Assembly (NCBI RefSeq): GCF_018138145.1
Contig: NZ_CP073104.1
Location: forward strand, 2,914,001-2,978,000
Reading direction: 5' to 3'
DNA length: 64,000 nt
From: Pseudomonas sp. SCA2728.1_7
GTDB lineage: Bacteria; Pseudomonadota; Gammaproteobacteria; Pseudomonadales; Pseudomonadaceae
The notes under the pieces: model-generated
What the model saw: the letters and a program-made list of their open reading frames with translations, nothing else
What the model was told of the DNA's origin: nothing
Databases searched by the model: none
Shown: positions 18,771 through 30,174 of the stretch, in pieces
Layout of the letters: each line of letters starts with the position of its first letter
How positions within the stretch are numbered: the first letter of the stretch is position 1
Position numbers and translations under genes: made by a program

Positions 18771-18806
18771 AAAAGCCGCCGGGCTATCAAGCCCTGCGGC
18801 TTTTTT
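18771..18806 (+). terminator. Intrinsic terminator of the nag cluster
   Basis: AAAAGCCGCCGGGCT and AGCCCTGCGGC pair around an ATCA loop, and a run of six T follows on the plus strand, seven bases after the nagE stop. Confidence 0.9.
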
Positions 18807-18812
18807 ATCGGG

Positions 18813-19112
18813 TCACTTCGCTGCAACAACGGTAAAATTACGAGTTGGTGAAATACCAGCGTTTGCTTTGGCCGTAATCGAATGAGCACCCAGCGCCAGC
18901 CCTGTCAGGAGCAGAGTCCAGCCTCCTGCACCACTGGCGACGACTTGCCCCTTCGGAACACCAGCATCCAGGATTTCAACGTTTTCTCCAGCAGCTGCAA
19001 ACCCGCTCAAGTGCACAGAAGTTGCCGAGGTGGCGCCACCGTTGGGAATCTCTACGCCCTTTTCGTCTTTCACAGTGGTGATGACTGGCACAACATTTTT
19101 TTCAGTAGACAT
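18813..19112 (-). CDS. Small stand-alone bacterial Ig-like domain protein
   Basis: From the ATG at 19112 (AAGGAA upstream) this is a 99-residue protein. It looks like a single Ig-like repeat of the sort strung together in large RTX/biofilm adhesins: HLSGFAAAGENVEILDAG, GGWTLLLTGLALGAHSITAK and a closing RNFTVVAA. There is no signal peptide, no membrane segment and no neighbouring adhesin gene, so it appears to be cytoplasmic or secreted by another route. I do not know its function. An in-frame TTG two codons upstream is a less likely start. Confidence 0.7.
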   Translation of the reverse strand: MSTEKNVVPVITTVKDEKGVEIPNGGATSATSVHLSGFAAAGENVEILDAGVPKGQVVASGAGGWTLLLTGLALGAHSITAKANAGISPTRNFTVVAAK

Positions 19113-19271
19113 AGCCAAGTTCCTTCTTACCCGTTTTGGATGGAAGGCTTATCTGACAGGAGTTGGAGGTATCGCACCACTGTCAGAAATTACAGGTCAA
19201 GGGCTGTTTCCGATGAGCGGTCAATACCACCTCTGCCACTGAGTTGAGCCGCGAACGTCAATCTCCAAAGT

Positions 19272-19325
19272 CATGCGCTTGAGCAGGCTCGCCCCTATCC
19301 CAATGGGGCCAGCCTGTTTGCGATG
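19272..19325. repeat. Degenerate REP pair
   Basis: GAGCAGGCTCGCCCCTATCC and GGGCCAGCCTGTTTGCG show the outline of a REP pair with several mismatches. It occupies the gap between the Ig-like gene and the DUF6124 gene. The rest of 19113-19337 shows no gene. Confidence 0.5.
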
Positions 19326-19337
19326 TACCCGTATGGA

Positions 19338-19697
19338 TCAGGTTTGCGGGTCTACCCGATCCAATGCGCGATTTACCGCCAGTTCGGCGAGCATGACGAT
19401 TTGCTGGATACCTAATACGGTGCTGCGCTGAGAACCGTTTAGCTCATTGGCGAAGTTGCCGGCCGCGGTACTTGCAGAGGCTAAGGACTCGCAAGCGTGG
19501 GCGAGCAGGCTTTCAGTGTCGACCTGCGGACAGACCATGAACATGGTGCTAGGCCGGCGTGGCTTTGCGGGTTCGGGGCACAGGTAGAAGTCGAGCGCGC
19601 GCTTGATGGCTTCGCGGTTTCGGGCCTGGTCTTCGGCGCGGAGGGCTTCTTCGAGTGGGGTTTTGGTTTCGGGTGGATCGGGTACGGGCTTAGTCAT
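19338..19697 (-). CDS. DUF6124 family protein
   Basis: A 119-residue protein of a family common and apparently often multicopy in Pseudomonas. The conserved features are a short charged N-terminus, a helix REAIKRALDFYL, the central STMFMVCPQVDTESLLAHAC with ESLASAS, and a C-terminal NGSQRSTVLGIQQIVMLAEL then AVNRALD. There is no signal peptide or membrane segment. Function is unknown to me. The upstream 250 bases form a strongly structured leader, described separately. The ribosome site is weak (AGAGA). Confidence 0.85.
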   Translation of the reverse strand: MTKPVPDPPETKTPLEEALRAEDQARNREAIKRALDFYLCPEPAKPRRPSTMFMVCPQVDTESLLAHACESLASASTAAGNFANELNGSQRSTVLGIQQIVMLAELAVNRALDRVDPQT

Positions 19698-19736
19698 TGC
19701 AATGATCTCTAATCAATGATTGAGCCATCACTGGTC

Positions 19737-19975
19737 GTTTCTCACGCGACGAAGAGGTGGCAGCTATGTGCGGAGTGAGAAACCGGTAAGAGATCAACCC
19801 GGCCGAACCGAAGTCCGCCCGCACACAGCCGCCATAGAACATCACCAGCAGCAAATGAGCTGGCGGCGATTATGGTGCTACTGACGTTTGATTAAAACCT
19901 CTTACCGGGTTCTCACACCCGATCACCGATTCGCGGTGACAGCCAAAGACTAGAGACCGCACGTCCGACGGACAA
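19737..19975 (-). promoter_or_regulatory. Structured leader upstream of the DUF6124 gene
   Basis: On the minus strand the order is: a palindrome at 19964-19974, a stable hairpin at 19923-19939 (TCACCG/CGGTGA), then a 20-base segment at 19899-19918. That segment pairs with 19773-19792 (18 of 20 positions), enclosing another stem, 19828-19834 with 19861-19867. The segment at 19775-19783 can also pair with 19737-19745 (GTTTCTCAC/GTGAGAAAC), so two pairings compete. That it acts as a regulatory RNA is inference. Confidence 0.5.
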
Positions 19976-20036
19976 CCTGAAAACCTTGTGGGAAGGTTCT
20001 GGCTATTCGACACATCATTAAACAGCCAAAAGCAAA

Positions 20037-20183
20037 CCCTCACCCTAGCCCTCTCCCAGAGGGAGAGGGGACTGACCGGGGGGGGGGTGGATGTTCGCCG
20101 ACGTGAAATACCGAGTCGAATTCAGATCCTGAAAAGCCCACAAATCGGCTCCCTCTCCCTCGGGAGAGGGCTGGGGTGAGGGG
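20037..20183. repeat. Inverted CCCTCACCC(N)GCCCTCTCCC-type repeat with a G10 tract
   Basis: CCCTCACCCTAGCCCTCTCC at the left and GGGAGAGGGCTGGGGTGAGG at the right face each other about 100 bases apart, each carrying its own local hairpin. It is the same family as at 8233-8486. A run of ten G lies at 20078-20087. Confidence 0.75.
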
Positions 20184-20229
20184 CAGCTCCAACACAAATC
20201 AAAAGCCGAACACCCCGTGCTCTTCACCA

Positions 20230-20535
20230 CTCAACAGGATGAGCGTTAGCTCGGCTGCAGCTCTTGATCTTGATCCACCGGCCCCGTCGGCAGGCTGAGT
20301 GGAGGGATTTATCCGGGGGTGGGAGCGCAGCGACCGTTTGGCGCAGCCAAATGCATCGAGAGGAGGTGCAGCGAAGCAAACCGTAGGCGATGCGCCCGGA
20401 TAGATCCCGGAGCGAAGGAACCCCGAGCTTTAGCGAGTGGGCCGAACGTTGGGGCAAGCCTTTTCGGTTACCTTTTCGGCGTTTGGAAAAGGTGACCCGC
20501 CGTAAGGGCGGAACCGCCAGCCGCAGCCCCCGAAG
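20230..20535. repeat. Non-coding Pseudomonas intergenic repeat
   Basis: A GC-rich block with short open frames on both strands, none with homology I recognise and with Arg/Ser/Pro-rich translations typical of false frames. Landmarks are GGATTTATCCGGGGGTGGGA near 20305 and GGAAAAGGTGACCCGCCGTA near 20485. I recall near-identical blocks as recurring intergenic repeats in P. fluorescens genomes, but could not check this here. Confidence 0.45.
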
Positions 20536-20585
20536 AAACGGATATTCACTCAGTCAGCCAGAGCATGGTCGCCTGTCAGGGCGCC

Positions 20586-20610
20586 ATCGCGAGCAGACTC
20601 ACTCCTACAG
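20586..20610. repeat. Solo REP
   Basis: ATCGCGAGCAGACTCACTCC followed by TACAG is a single REP half with one change from consensus and no partner nearby. Confidence 0.65.
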
Positions 20611-20630
20611 AAAAGCAAATCGCAGGCAAC

Positions 20631-20665
20631 AAAAAACCCGCAGACAATCACTCATCTGCGGGTTT
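20631..20665 (-). terminator. Intrinsic terminator after the purL-yqfO pair
   Basis: AACCCGCAGA and TCTGCGGGTT pair around a ten-base loop. Read on the minus strand it is followed by six T, just past the stop of the gene at 20688. Confidence 0.88.
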
Positions 20666-20687
20666 CCTGTTTCAGCAGCAAGAAAGA

Positions 20688-20999
20688 TCAGAAATCTTCC
20701 AGCCGCCACACTTCATAAGCCGGTGTCTCGTACGGATGACTGAGCTTCAACGCCGCCACAACAGCAACGATCAACTCATCCGCCACCACAAGCTCAACCT
20801 TCCACTCCTCAACCCGCTCAACCTGCCCCGTCTCACCAATGAACGGCTGACTCCCGTCCAAAGGTCGAAACTGACCAGATCCAAGCACCTGCCAAGCACA
20901 GTGGTCATAGTCACCGATCCGCCCACCACCCGCAGCGAACACAGCCCCTTTGACCACCTCGACATGACTGTCAGGAACAAAAAAAGCGAGCTTGTACAC
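20688..20999 (-). CDS. YqfO-family protein (NIF3-associated domain)
   Basis: A 103-residue protein starting with GTG (MYKLAFFVPDSHVEVVKGAV). It corresponds to the stand-alone version of the small alpha/beta domain inserted in YqfO/NIF3-like proteins, with AGGGRIGDYDHCAWQVLGSG and the closing SHPYETPAYEVWRLEDF that is typical of the group. Its biochemical role is unclear. It starts five bases after the purL stop, so it is probably the last gene of the purL transcript and ends at the terminator at 20631. Confidence 0.8.
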   Translation of the reverse strand: MYKLAFFVPDSHVEVVKGAVFAAGGGRIGDYDHCAWQVLGSGQFRPLDGSQPFIGETGQVERVEEWKVELVVADELIVAVVAALKLSHPYETPAYEVWRLEDF

Positions 21000-21004
21000 A
21001 GGCC

Positions 21005-24000
21005 TTAGTTAACCCACACACGCGCATTACGGAACATACGCATCCAAGGTGCGTCCTCGTTCCAGTCTTCCGAACGCCACGAGTTCTGCACCGCGCGGAA
21101 CACACGCTCCGGGTGCGGCATCATGATCGTCACACGGCCATCACGGCTGGTGAGACCGGTAATCCCGCGCGGCGAACCGTTCGGGTTGGCCGGATAACGC
21201 TCGGTGACCTTGCCATGGTTGTCGACGAAGCGCATCGCCACGCAACCCGACAGATCGGCTTCCAGCAGTGCTTCTTCGCTGGAGAACTCGGCGTGACCTT
21301 CACCGTGAGCGATGGCGATCGGCATACGCGAACCGGCCATGCCTTGCAGGAAGATCGAGTTCGATTCCTGGATCTGCACCATCGCCACGCGCGCTTCGAA
21401 CTGCTCGGAGCGGTTGCGCACGAAGTGCGGCCAGAACTCGCTGCCCGGGATCAGCTCATGCAGGTTGGACATCATCTGGCAACCGTTGCACACGCCGAGG
21501 GTGAAGCTGTCGTTACGCTCGAAGAAGCCCTGGAACGCATCGCGGGCGCGGCTGTTGAACAGCGCCGACTTGGCCCAGCCCTCACCGGCGCCGAGAACGT
21601 CGCCATAGGAGAAACCACCGCAGGCCACCAGACCTTTGAACTCGTTCAGGTCGACACGGCCAGCGAGAATGTCGCTCATGTGCACGTCGATCGCGTTGAA
21701 ACCGGCGCGGTCGAACGCTGCGGCCATTTCCACCTGACCGTTGACGCCCTGCTCACGCAGCACGGCAACCTGTGGGCGGATGCCTTTCTTGATGTAAGGC
21801 GCGGCGATGTCCTGGTTGACGTCGTAACTGAGCTTGACGCTCAGGCCCGGGTTGTCTTCTTCCAGCAGCACGTCGAACTCTTGTTCGGCGCAGTCGGCGT
21901 TGTCGCGCAGACGCTGGATCTGGTAGCTGGTTTCAGCCCAGGTACGTTGCAACAGACGACGCTGGCCTTCGAACACGGTGTCACCGTTGAAGGTGATGTT
22001 GATCTGACCATTGTTGATCGGCTGACCGATCACCGACACGCAGTCGCCCAGACCGGCGGCGCTGAATTGCGCGAGGATGTCTGGCGTGGCGTCCTGACGA
22101 ACCTGGATCACTGCACCCAGTTCTTCGTTGAACAGAATCGCAGCGATTTCAGCCGAGGACTCGGCAACGCTGTCGAGGTTCAGGCTCAGACCGCAGTGGC
22201 CGGCAAAGGCCATTTCCACCACGGAGGTCAGCAGACCACCGTCGGAACGGTCGTGGTAAGCCAGCAGGTGACCGTCGGCGTTGAGGCCCTGGATCACCGC
22301 GAAGAAGGCTTTCAGGTCTTCGGCGTCATCGACGTCCGGCGCGTGTTTGCCAAGCTTGCCGTGTGTCTGAGCAAGGATCGAAGCACCCATACGGTTCTGA
22401 CCGCGACCGAGGTCGATCAGGATCAGGTCGGTGGTGCCCTTGTCCATGCGCAGTTCCGGGGTCAGGGTCTGACGGATGTCAGCCACTGGCGCGAAACCGG
22501 TCACGATCAGCGACATCGGCGAGGTCACGGTTTTTTCTTCGCCGTTATCGCTCCAACGGGTGGCCATGGACATCGAGTCCTTGCCCACCGGAATGGTGAT
22601 GCCCAGCTCAGGGCACAGTTCCATACCGACCGCTTTCACGGTGTCGTACAGACGCGCGTCTTCGCCCGGGTGGCCGGCAGCGGACATCCAGTTCGCCGAC
22701 AGTTTGATGTCGGAGATCCTGTTGATGCGCGAAGCCGCGATGTTGGTCAGGGTTTCGCCGATAGCCATGCGGCCCGACGCCGGAGCGTCCAGCAATGCCA
22801 GCGGAGTACGCTCGCCCATCGCCATCGCTTCACCGGTGTAGACGTCAAAACTGGTGGCGGTGACGGCAACGTCGGCCACCGGAACCTGCCATGGGCCGAC
22901 CATTTGGTCACGGGCCACGAGGCCGGTGATGGTGCGGTCGCCGATGGTGATCAGGAAGCTTTTGCTCGCCACGGCCGGGTGATGCAGAACGCGCTCGATG
23001 GATTCGCTGATGTCGAGGTTCGACGGATCGAAGTCATCGCCCAGTTCCGCTTCGCGAACCACCGAACGGTGCATGCGCGGGGCTTTGCCCAGCAACACTT
23101 CCAGTGGCATGTCCACCGGGTTGTTGCCGAAGTGGCTGTCGGTGACGGTCAGTTGCGGCTCGGCAGTGGCTTCACCAACAACGGCAAACGGGCAACGCTC
23201 GCGTTCGCAGATCGCCTGGAAGCGCTCGAAGTCTTCCGGGCCGACCGCCAGAACGTAACGTTCCTGGGATTCGTTGGACCAGATTTCGTGCGGGGCCATG
23301 CCCGGCTCGTCGTTGGGAATGTTGCGCAGTTCGAAACGGCCACCGCGGTCGCCGTCGTTGACCAGTTCCGGGAAGGCGTTGGACAGACCGCCCGCGCCGA
23401 CGTCGTGGATGAAGCTGATCGGGTTCTTGTCACCCAGTTGCCAGCAACGGTCGATGACTTCCTGGCAGCGACGCTCCATTTCAGGGTTTTCACGCTGTAC
23501 GGAAGCGAAGTCGAGATCCGCCGAGCTGGTGCCGGTGGCCATCGAAGAAGCGGCGCCGCCGCCCAGACCGATGAGCATCGCCGGGCCACCGAGGACGATC
23601 AGCTTGGAGCCAACGACGATCTCGCCTTTCTTGACGTGTTCTTCGCGGATGTTGCCCATGCCGCCAGCCAACATGATCGGCTTGTGGTAACCGCGAACTT
23701 CGTCACCGTGCGGGGTGGTGATCGATTGTTCGAAGGTACGGAAGTAGCCAGTCAGCGCCGGACGACCGAATTCGTTGTTGAACGCGGCGCCGCCGAGCGG
23801 GCCTTCGATCATGATGTCCAGCGCGGTGACGATGCGCTCAGGTTTGCCGTACGGCACTTCCCACGGCTGTTCGAAGCCCGGGATCTGCAGGTTCGATACG
23901 GTGAAACCGGTCAGACCAGCCTTTGGCTTGGCGCCACGGCCGGTGGCACCTTCGTCACGGATCTCGCCGCCGGAACCGGTCGATGCGCCCGGGAACGGGG

Positions 24001-24901
24001 CGATCGCGGTCGGGTGGTTGTGGGTTTCAACCTTCATCAGGATGTGCACTGGCTCCTGCACCGCGCCGTACTGGCGGGTTTCAGGATTCGGGAAGAAACG
24101 GCCGGCGACGTTGCCGACGATCACCGAGGCGTTGTCCTTATAAGCCGACAGAACGCCTTCGCTGTGCATCACGTAGGTGTTCTTGATCATGCCGAACAGG
24201 CTTTTTTCCTGGTTCTCACCATCAATATCCCAACTGGCGTTGAAGATCTTGTGGCGGCAGTGCTCGGAGTTGGCCTGGGCGAACATCATCAGTTCGATGT
24301 CGTGCGGGTTGCGCTTCAAGCCGTTGAAGGCGTCGACCAGATAGTCGATTTCGTCTTCAGCCAGGGCCAGGCCCAGCTCGGTGTTGGCTTTTTCCAGCGC
24401 GGCGCGACCACCACCGAGGATATCGATTGCGGTCAGCGGCTTCGGCTCGGCGTGGCTGAACAGACCGGCGGCCTGTTCGAGGTTGGCCAGCACGATCTGG
24501 GTCATGCGGTCATGCAGCACATCGGCAATCTGCTGGGCTTCGGCTTCGCTGAACTGACCGGCAACGTAGAAGGCGATACCGCGCTCCAGACGCTGGATCT
24601 TGCTCAGGCCGCAGTTGCGGGCGATGTCGCTGGCCTTGCTCGACCATGGCGAGATGGTGCCGAAACGCGGCAACACCAGAAACAGACGACCGGTCGGCTC
24701 TTGTACCGGAACGCTTGGACCGTACTTCAGAAGGCGCGCTAGCACCTGCTGTTCGTCGCCGGTCAGGACGCCGGTGACTTCGGCGAAGTGAGCGAATTCA
24801 GCATACAGGCCACTGACAGCTGGAACCTTCTGGCTCAGTTGCTCAAGGAGTTTGCTGTGGCGAAAGGCAGAAAGGGCAGGAGCGCCGCGCAGGATCAACA
24901 T
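21005..24901 (-). CDS. purL: Phosphoribosylformylglycinamidine synthase
   Basis: A 1298-residue single-chain FGAM synthase, the long proteobacterial type, using ATP and glutamine to make FGAM in purine synthesis. Parts: an N-terminal PurS-like region (1-150), a linker, the FGAM synthase core with [31 protein letters not shown] and [19 protein letters not shown], and a C-terminal class I glutaminase (about 1035-1298) with the nucleophile in [12 protein letters not shown] and the His in [12 protein letters not shown]. Length and motifs are complete. No purine riboswitch is evident upstream. Confidence 0.97.
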   Translation of the reverse strand: MLILRGAPALSAFRHSKLLEQLSQKVPAVSGLYAEFAHFAEVTGVLTGDEQQVLARLLKYGPSVPVQEPTGRLFLVLPRFGTISPWSSKASDIARNCGLSKIQRLERGIAFYVAGQFSEAEAQQIADVLHDRMTQIVLANLEQAAGLFSHAEPKPLTAIDILGGGRAALEKANTELGLALAEDEIDYLVDAFNGLKRNPHDIELMMFAQANSEHCRHKIFNASWDIDGENQEKSLFGMIKNTYVMHSEGVLSAYKDNASVIVGNVAGRFFPNPETRQYGAVQEPVHILMKVETHNHPTAIAPFPGASTGSGGEIRDEGATGRGAKPKAGLTGFTVSNLQIPGFEQPWEVPYGKPERIVTALDIMIEGPLGGAAFNNEFGRPALTGYFRTFEQSITTPHGDEVRGYHKPIMLAGGMGNIREEHVKKGEIVVGSKLIVLGGPAMLIGLGGGAASSMATGTSSADLDFASVQRENPEMERRCQEVIDRCWQLGDKNPISFIHDVGAGGLSNAFPELVNDGDRGGRFELRNIPNDEPGMAPHEIWSNESQERYVLAVGPEDFERFQAICERERCPFAVVGEATAEPQLTVTDSHFGNNPVDMPLEVLLGKAPRMHRSVVREAELGDDFDPSNLDISESIERVLHHPAVASKSFLITIGDRTITGLVARDQMVGPWQVPVADVAVTATSFDVYTGEAMAMGERTPLALLDAPASGRMAIGETLTNIAASRINRISDIKLSANWMSAAGHPGEDARLYDTVKAVGMELCPELGITIPVGKDSMSMATRWSDNGEEKTVTSPMSLIVTGFAPVADIRQTLTPELRMDKGTTDLILIDLGRGQNRMGASILAQTHGKLGKHAPDVDDAEDLKAFFAVIQGLNADGHLLAYHDRSDGGLLTSVVEMAFAGHCGLSLNLDSVAESSAEIAAILFNEELGAVIQVRQDATPDILAQFSAAGLGDCVSVIGQPINNGQINITFNGDTVFEGQRRLLQRTWAETSYQIQRLRDNADCAEQEFDVLLEEDNPGLSVKLSYDVNQDIAAPYIKKGIRPQVAVLREQGVNGQVEMAAAFDRAGFNAIDVHMSDILAGRVDLNEFKGLVACGGFSYGDVLGAGEGWAKSALFNSRARDAFQGFFERNDSFTLGVCNGCQMMSNLHELIPGSEFWPHFVRNRSEQFEARVAMVQIQESNSIFLQGMAGSRMPIAIAHGEGHAEFSSEEALLEADLSGCVAMRFVDNHGKVTERYPANPNGSPRGITGLTSRDGRVTIMMPHPERVFRAVQNSWRSEDWNEDAPWMRMFRNARVWVN

Positions 24902-26647
<1,746 letters not shown>

Positions 26648-26666
26648 AAAACACCCCAAAAATAAA

Positions 26667-26756
26667 TGTGGGAGCGAGCCTGCTCGCGAAGGCGTCGTGT
26701 CAGTCGACATCATCTTTGACTGATACCACGCTTTCGCGAGCAGGCTCGCTCCCACA
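26667..26756. repeat. REP pair (REPIN)
   Basis: TGTGGGAGCGAGCCTGCTCG with CGAA and its reverse complement flank a 40-base spacer in the gap between convergent mltF and pdxJ. Confidence 0.93.
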
Positions 26757-26774
26757 GTTGTTATGCGGTGACCT

Positions 26775-27518
26775 TTAGTGCTTGGCAGCAGCCAGGATCA
26801 GCGCCTTCATTTCCGATACCGCAGACTTGAAGCCAACGAACAACGCATGCGCCACCAGCGCGTGGCCGATGTTCAGTTCGTTGATGCCCTTGATCGCCGC
26901 GACGGCTTCAACGTTGTGGTAATGCAAACCGTGACCCGCGTTAACGATCAGGCCTTGGGCCAGACCAAACGCCACACCGTCCGCCACACGCTTCAGTTCT
27001 TCAGCCACTTCGGTCGGGGTTTCGGCATCGGCGTAGCGCCCGGTGTGCAGTTCAATCGCAGGCGCACCGACGCGCTTCGACGCAGCAATCTGCCGCTCGT
27101 CCGCATCGATGAACAGCGACACTTCGCTGCCGATCTTCGACAGACGCTCGACCGCTGCCTTGATGCGTTCCTCCTGCCCCGCTACATCCAGACCGCCTTC
27201 AGTGGTCAGCTCCTGACGGGTTTCCGGGACCAGACAGATGTGCGCAGGACGGATGCGTTCGGCGAACGCCATCATTTCTTCGGTGACGCCCATTTCGAAG
27301 TTCATGCGGGTTTGCAGCACGTCCTTGAGCAGCAGAACGTCGCGTTCCTGAATGTGCCGACGGTCTTCACGCAGGTGCACGGTGATGCCATCGGCACCCG
27401 CCTCTTCCGCGTCCAGTGCAGCCTTGACCGGGTCCGGGTAGCGCGTGCCACGGGCCTGACGCAGGGTGGCGACGTGGTCGATGTTCACGCCAAGAAGAAT
27501 GCGATTGCTGGTGGTCAC
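26775..27518 (-). CDS. pdxJ: Pyridoxine 5'-phosphate synthase
   Basis: A 247-residue TIM-barrel enzyme that condenses 1-deoxyxylulose-5-P with 3-amino-2-oxopropyl phosphate in the DXP-dependent vitamin B6 pathway. Motifs: [20 protein letters not shown] at the start, [38 protein letters not shown] and [13 protein letters not shown] chose the GTG at 27518, seven bases after AGGAG; a longer frame from 27551 has no site. It is the last gene of the lepA-lepB-rnc-era-recO-pdxJ run. Confidence 0.96.
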   Translation of the reverse strand: MTTSNRILLGVNIDHVATLRQARGTRYPDPVKAALDAEEAGADGITVHLREDRRHIQERDVLLLKDVLQTRMNFEMGVTEEMMAFAERIRPAHICLVPETRQELTTEGGLDVAGQEERIKAAVERLSKIGSEVSLFIDADERQIAASKRVGAPAIELHTGRYADAETPTEVAEELKRVADGVAFGLAQGLIVNAGHGLHYHNVEAVAAIKGINELNIGHALVAHALFVGFKSAVSEMKALILAAAKH

Positions 27519-27565
27519 GGATGCGCTCCTGAATTGAGAGATTCGGCGCACAGCATACGGGGTGA

Positions 27566-28255
27566 TCAGGGCTTGCGAAACAGTTCGCGACTGACGAGGG
27601 GGCGACCGCCCAGGTGAACGGCCAATGCCTGACGCATCAGGCGCTTGGCCGCGGACAGCGCGCCGGGGGCGGTCCAGTCGGCTTCGGCCATGGCCAATAA
27701 TTCAACGCCGTTGAACAGGCCGGGTTGCAGCAGGAAGACTCGCTCCAGCCCCGCATCCACTTGCAGGCGATAGAGACCATCTGCCGCGACGGGCTCGCCG
27801 TGGATATCGGTGTTCAGGGAAAAACCGTAACCGAGATCGTCCAGCAGTCGCCATTCGAACGAACGTAGCAACGGCTCCAGCGGACGACCTTCAGCCAGTG
27901 CCAGCAAGGTTGCAGCGTAGTGATCGAATACGCCCGGATGAGGATCTTCAGCGGGCAGCAGACGGATCAGCAATTCATTGAGATAGAGACCGCTGAACAG
28001 CGCCTCGCCGTTGAGCCACGCCGAAGTGCCCGAACTCTCCATGCGCCCAACATTCTTCAGCTCACCCTTGCCACGGAATTCGACTTCCAGCGACACGAAC
28101 GGCCGCGCCAATGTCCCGGCCTTGCCCCGCGCACTGCGCAACACCGCCCGCAGCCGCCCTTGCGGCGTGAGGAAATCCACCAACGCGCTGGTTTCGCGGT
28201 AGGCGCGGGAGTGCAGGACGTAGGCGGGTTGGGCGGGAGGCGGGTTTTGCGACAT
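27566..28255 (-). CDS. recO: DNA repair protein RecO
   Basis: A 229-residue protein starting [20 protein letters not shown]. It has an N-terminal OB fold ([20 protein letters not shown]) and a helical C-terminal domain ([36 protein letters not shown]). RecO loads RecA with RecR and anneals SSB-coated DNA. The zinc-finger cysteines of some RecO proteins are absent, as in other gammaproteobacteria. The start at 28255 was chosen for homology; the upstream frame to 28291 lies in the region after era. Confidence 0.93.
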   Translation of the reverse strand: MSQNPPPAQPAYVLHSRAYRETSALVDFLTPQGRLRAVLRSARGKAGTLARPFVSLEVEFRGKGELKNVGRMESSGTSAWLNGEALFSGLYLNELLIRLLPAEDPHPGVFDHYAATLLALAEGRPLEPLLRSFEWRLLDDLGYGFSLNTDIHGEPVAADGLYRLQVDAGLERVFLLQPGLFNGVELLAMAEADWTAPGALSAAKRLMRQALAVHLGGRPLVSRELFRKP

Positions 28256-28303
28256 TGAGTTCTCGATGAAGAAACGCAGATTTACACACAACCCAAAACC
28301 ACT

Positions 28304-28391
28304 GTGGGAGCGAGCCTGCTCGCGAAAGCGGAGTGACAGTCAACATCAATGCTGAATGTTACATCCCTTCGCGAGCAGGCTCGCTCCCACA
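28304..28391. repeat. REP pair (REPIN) between era and recO
   Basis: TGTGGGAGCGAGCCTGCTCG pairs with its reverse complement at the far end. It lies inside the rnc-era-recO-pdxJ operon, where a hairpin could attenuate or protect transcript ends. Confidence 0.93.
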
Positions 28392-28420
28392 GTGGGTATC
28401 GGTGTTCTCTGGAACGCTGA

Positions 28421-29315
<895 letters not shown>

Positions 29316-29323
<8 letters not shown>

Positions 29324-30005
29324 TGCCATTCTCCACGCCCAGGGCAATCAGTGCTGCAGCGGCCGCTACCTGTTCGGCAATACGACGGCTCACCCCCTGA
29401 CCTCGGCTTTTTTCATTCAGTAAGACAACTTCGCACTCGACGAAGAAGGTTCGGCAGTGCGGCTCGCCCTGGATATCCACCACTTCATAGCGTGGCAGAT
29501 CGCAACCGCGCGATTGCAGGTGTTCCTGCAGGCGGGTTTTCGGATCCTTGTTGGTGTCGACCAGTGTCAGACCTTCGAACTCGCCAGCCAGCCAGGCCAG
29601 CACGCGCTCACGCGCCATGTCCATGCCGGCATCGAGGTAGATCGCACCGATCAACGCTTCGAGGGCGTCGGCCAGAATCGATTCGCGACGGAAACCGCCG
29701 CTTTTCAACTCGCCGGAGCCCAGTCGCAGGTAATCGCCAAGGTCGAAACCGCGCGCCAGTACGGCCAGCGTCTCACCTTTTACCAGGCGTGCGCGTAAAC
29801 GCGACAACTGGCCTTCGCGGGCCAGCGGGAAGCGATCGAACAGCGCCTCGCCAGCGACGAAGTTGAGGATGGCATCACCAAGGAATTCCAGGCGTTCGTT
29901 GTTGCGCCCGGCAAAACTGCGGTGCGTCAGGGCCAGCAGCATCAGCTCCTGATCCTTGAAGGTGTAGCCGAGCTGGCGCTCGAGACGGCTTAGAGAAACG
30001 CTCAC
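29316..30005 (-). CDS. rnc: Ribonuclease III
   Basis: A 229-residue double-strand RNase processing rRNA and structured mRNAs. The catalytic signature [20 protein letters not shown] (about 37-57) and the second acidic site [15 protein letters not shown] are present, followed by a dsRNA-binding domain (about 155-225, [12 protein letters not shown] to [13 protein letters not shown]). It begins with GTG, whose bases overlap a TGA that may be the end of a decayed upstream gene. It overlaps era at its 3' end. Confidence 0.97.
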
Positions 30006-30094
30006 GGTTTACCCACGCTGAGTTCGTGGCTGGATTCCACTGCCATCGCCGGGATGCGGCGCAGGCCTGGGACAATTAACGCTGTGTTCAAAAA
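30002..30094 (-). pseudogene. Possible C-terminal remnant of the DUF4845 gene
   Basis: Pseudomonas normally has a DUF4845 gene of about 120 codons between lepB and rnc. Here only 169 bases separate them. A short frame in the expected register, opening after a stop at 30095-30097, ends ...[19 protein letters not shown] and its TGA overlaps the rnc GTG. The closing HELSVGKP resembles the C-terminal HE(F/Y)RVRMP I remember for that family. The rest of the gene is absent. The identification is tentative. Confidence 0.35.
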
Positions 30095-30148
30095 TTAAAT
30101 CCTGGCGATTGCGAAGCCGATTGTGCCGGCTCCAGAAATGCATTCGGC

Positions 30149-30169
30149 GCTGTGGTCAACAGCGCCGTG
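30149..30169 (-). promoter_or_regulatory. Hairpin between lepB and rnc
   Basis: CGGCGCTGT and ACAGCGCCG form a 9-bp stem right after the lepB stop. No T-tract follows, so it is more likely a transcript-end or processing hairpin than an intrinsic terminator. Confidence 0.5.
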
Positions 30170-30174
30170 TGTGA

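Noticed and set aside
20390..20743. 117-codon plus-strand frame in the accessory stretch
   Set aside because: Arg/Ser-rich translation over a repeat block, crossing a solo REP and a terminator; overlaps the end of the real gene at 20688. No credible protein.
21113..24742. 1209-codon open frame antisense to purL
   Set aside because: Same artefact: high third-position GC on the real strand leaves the opposite frame open. No homology visible, and purL is complete.
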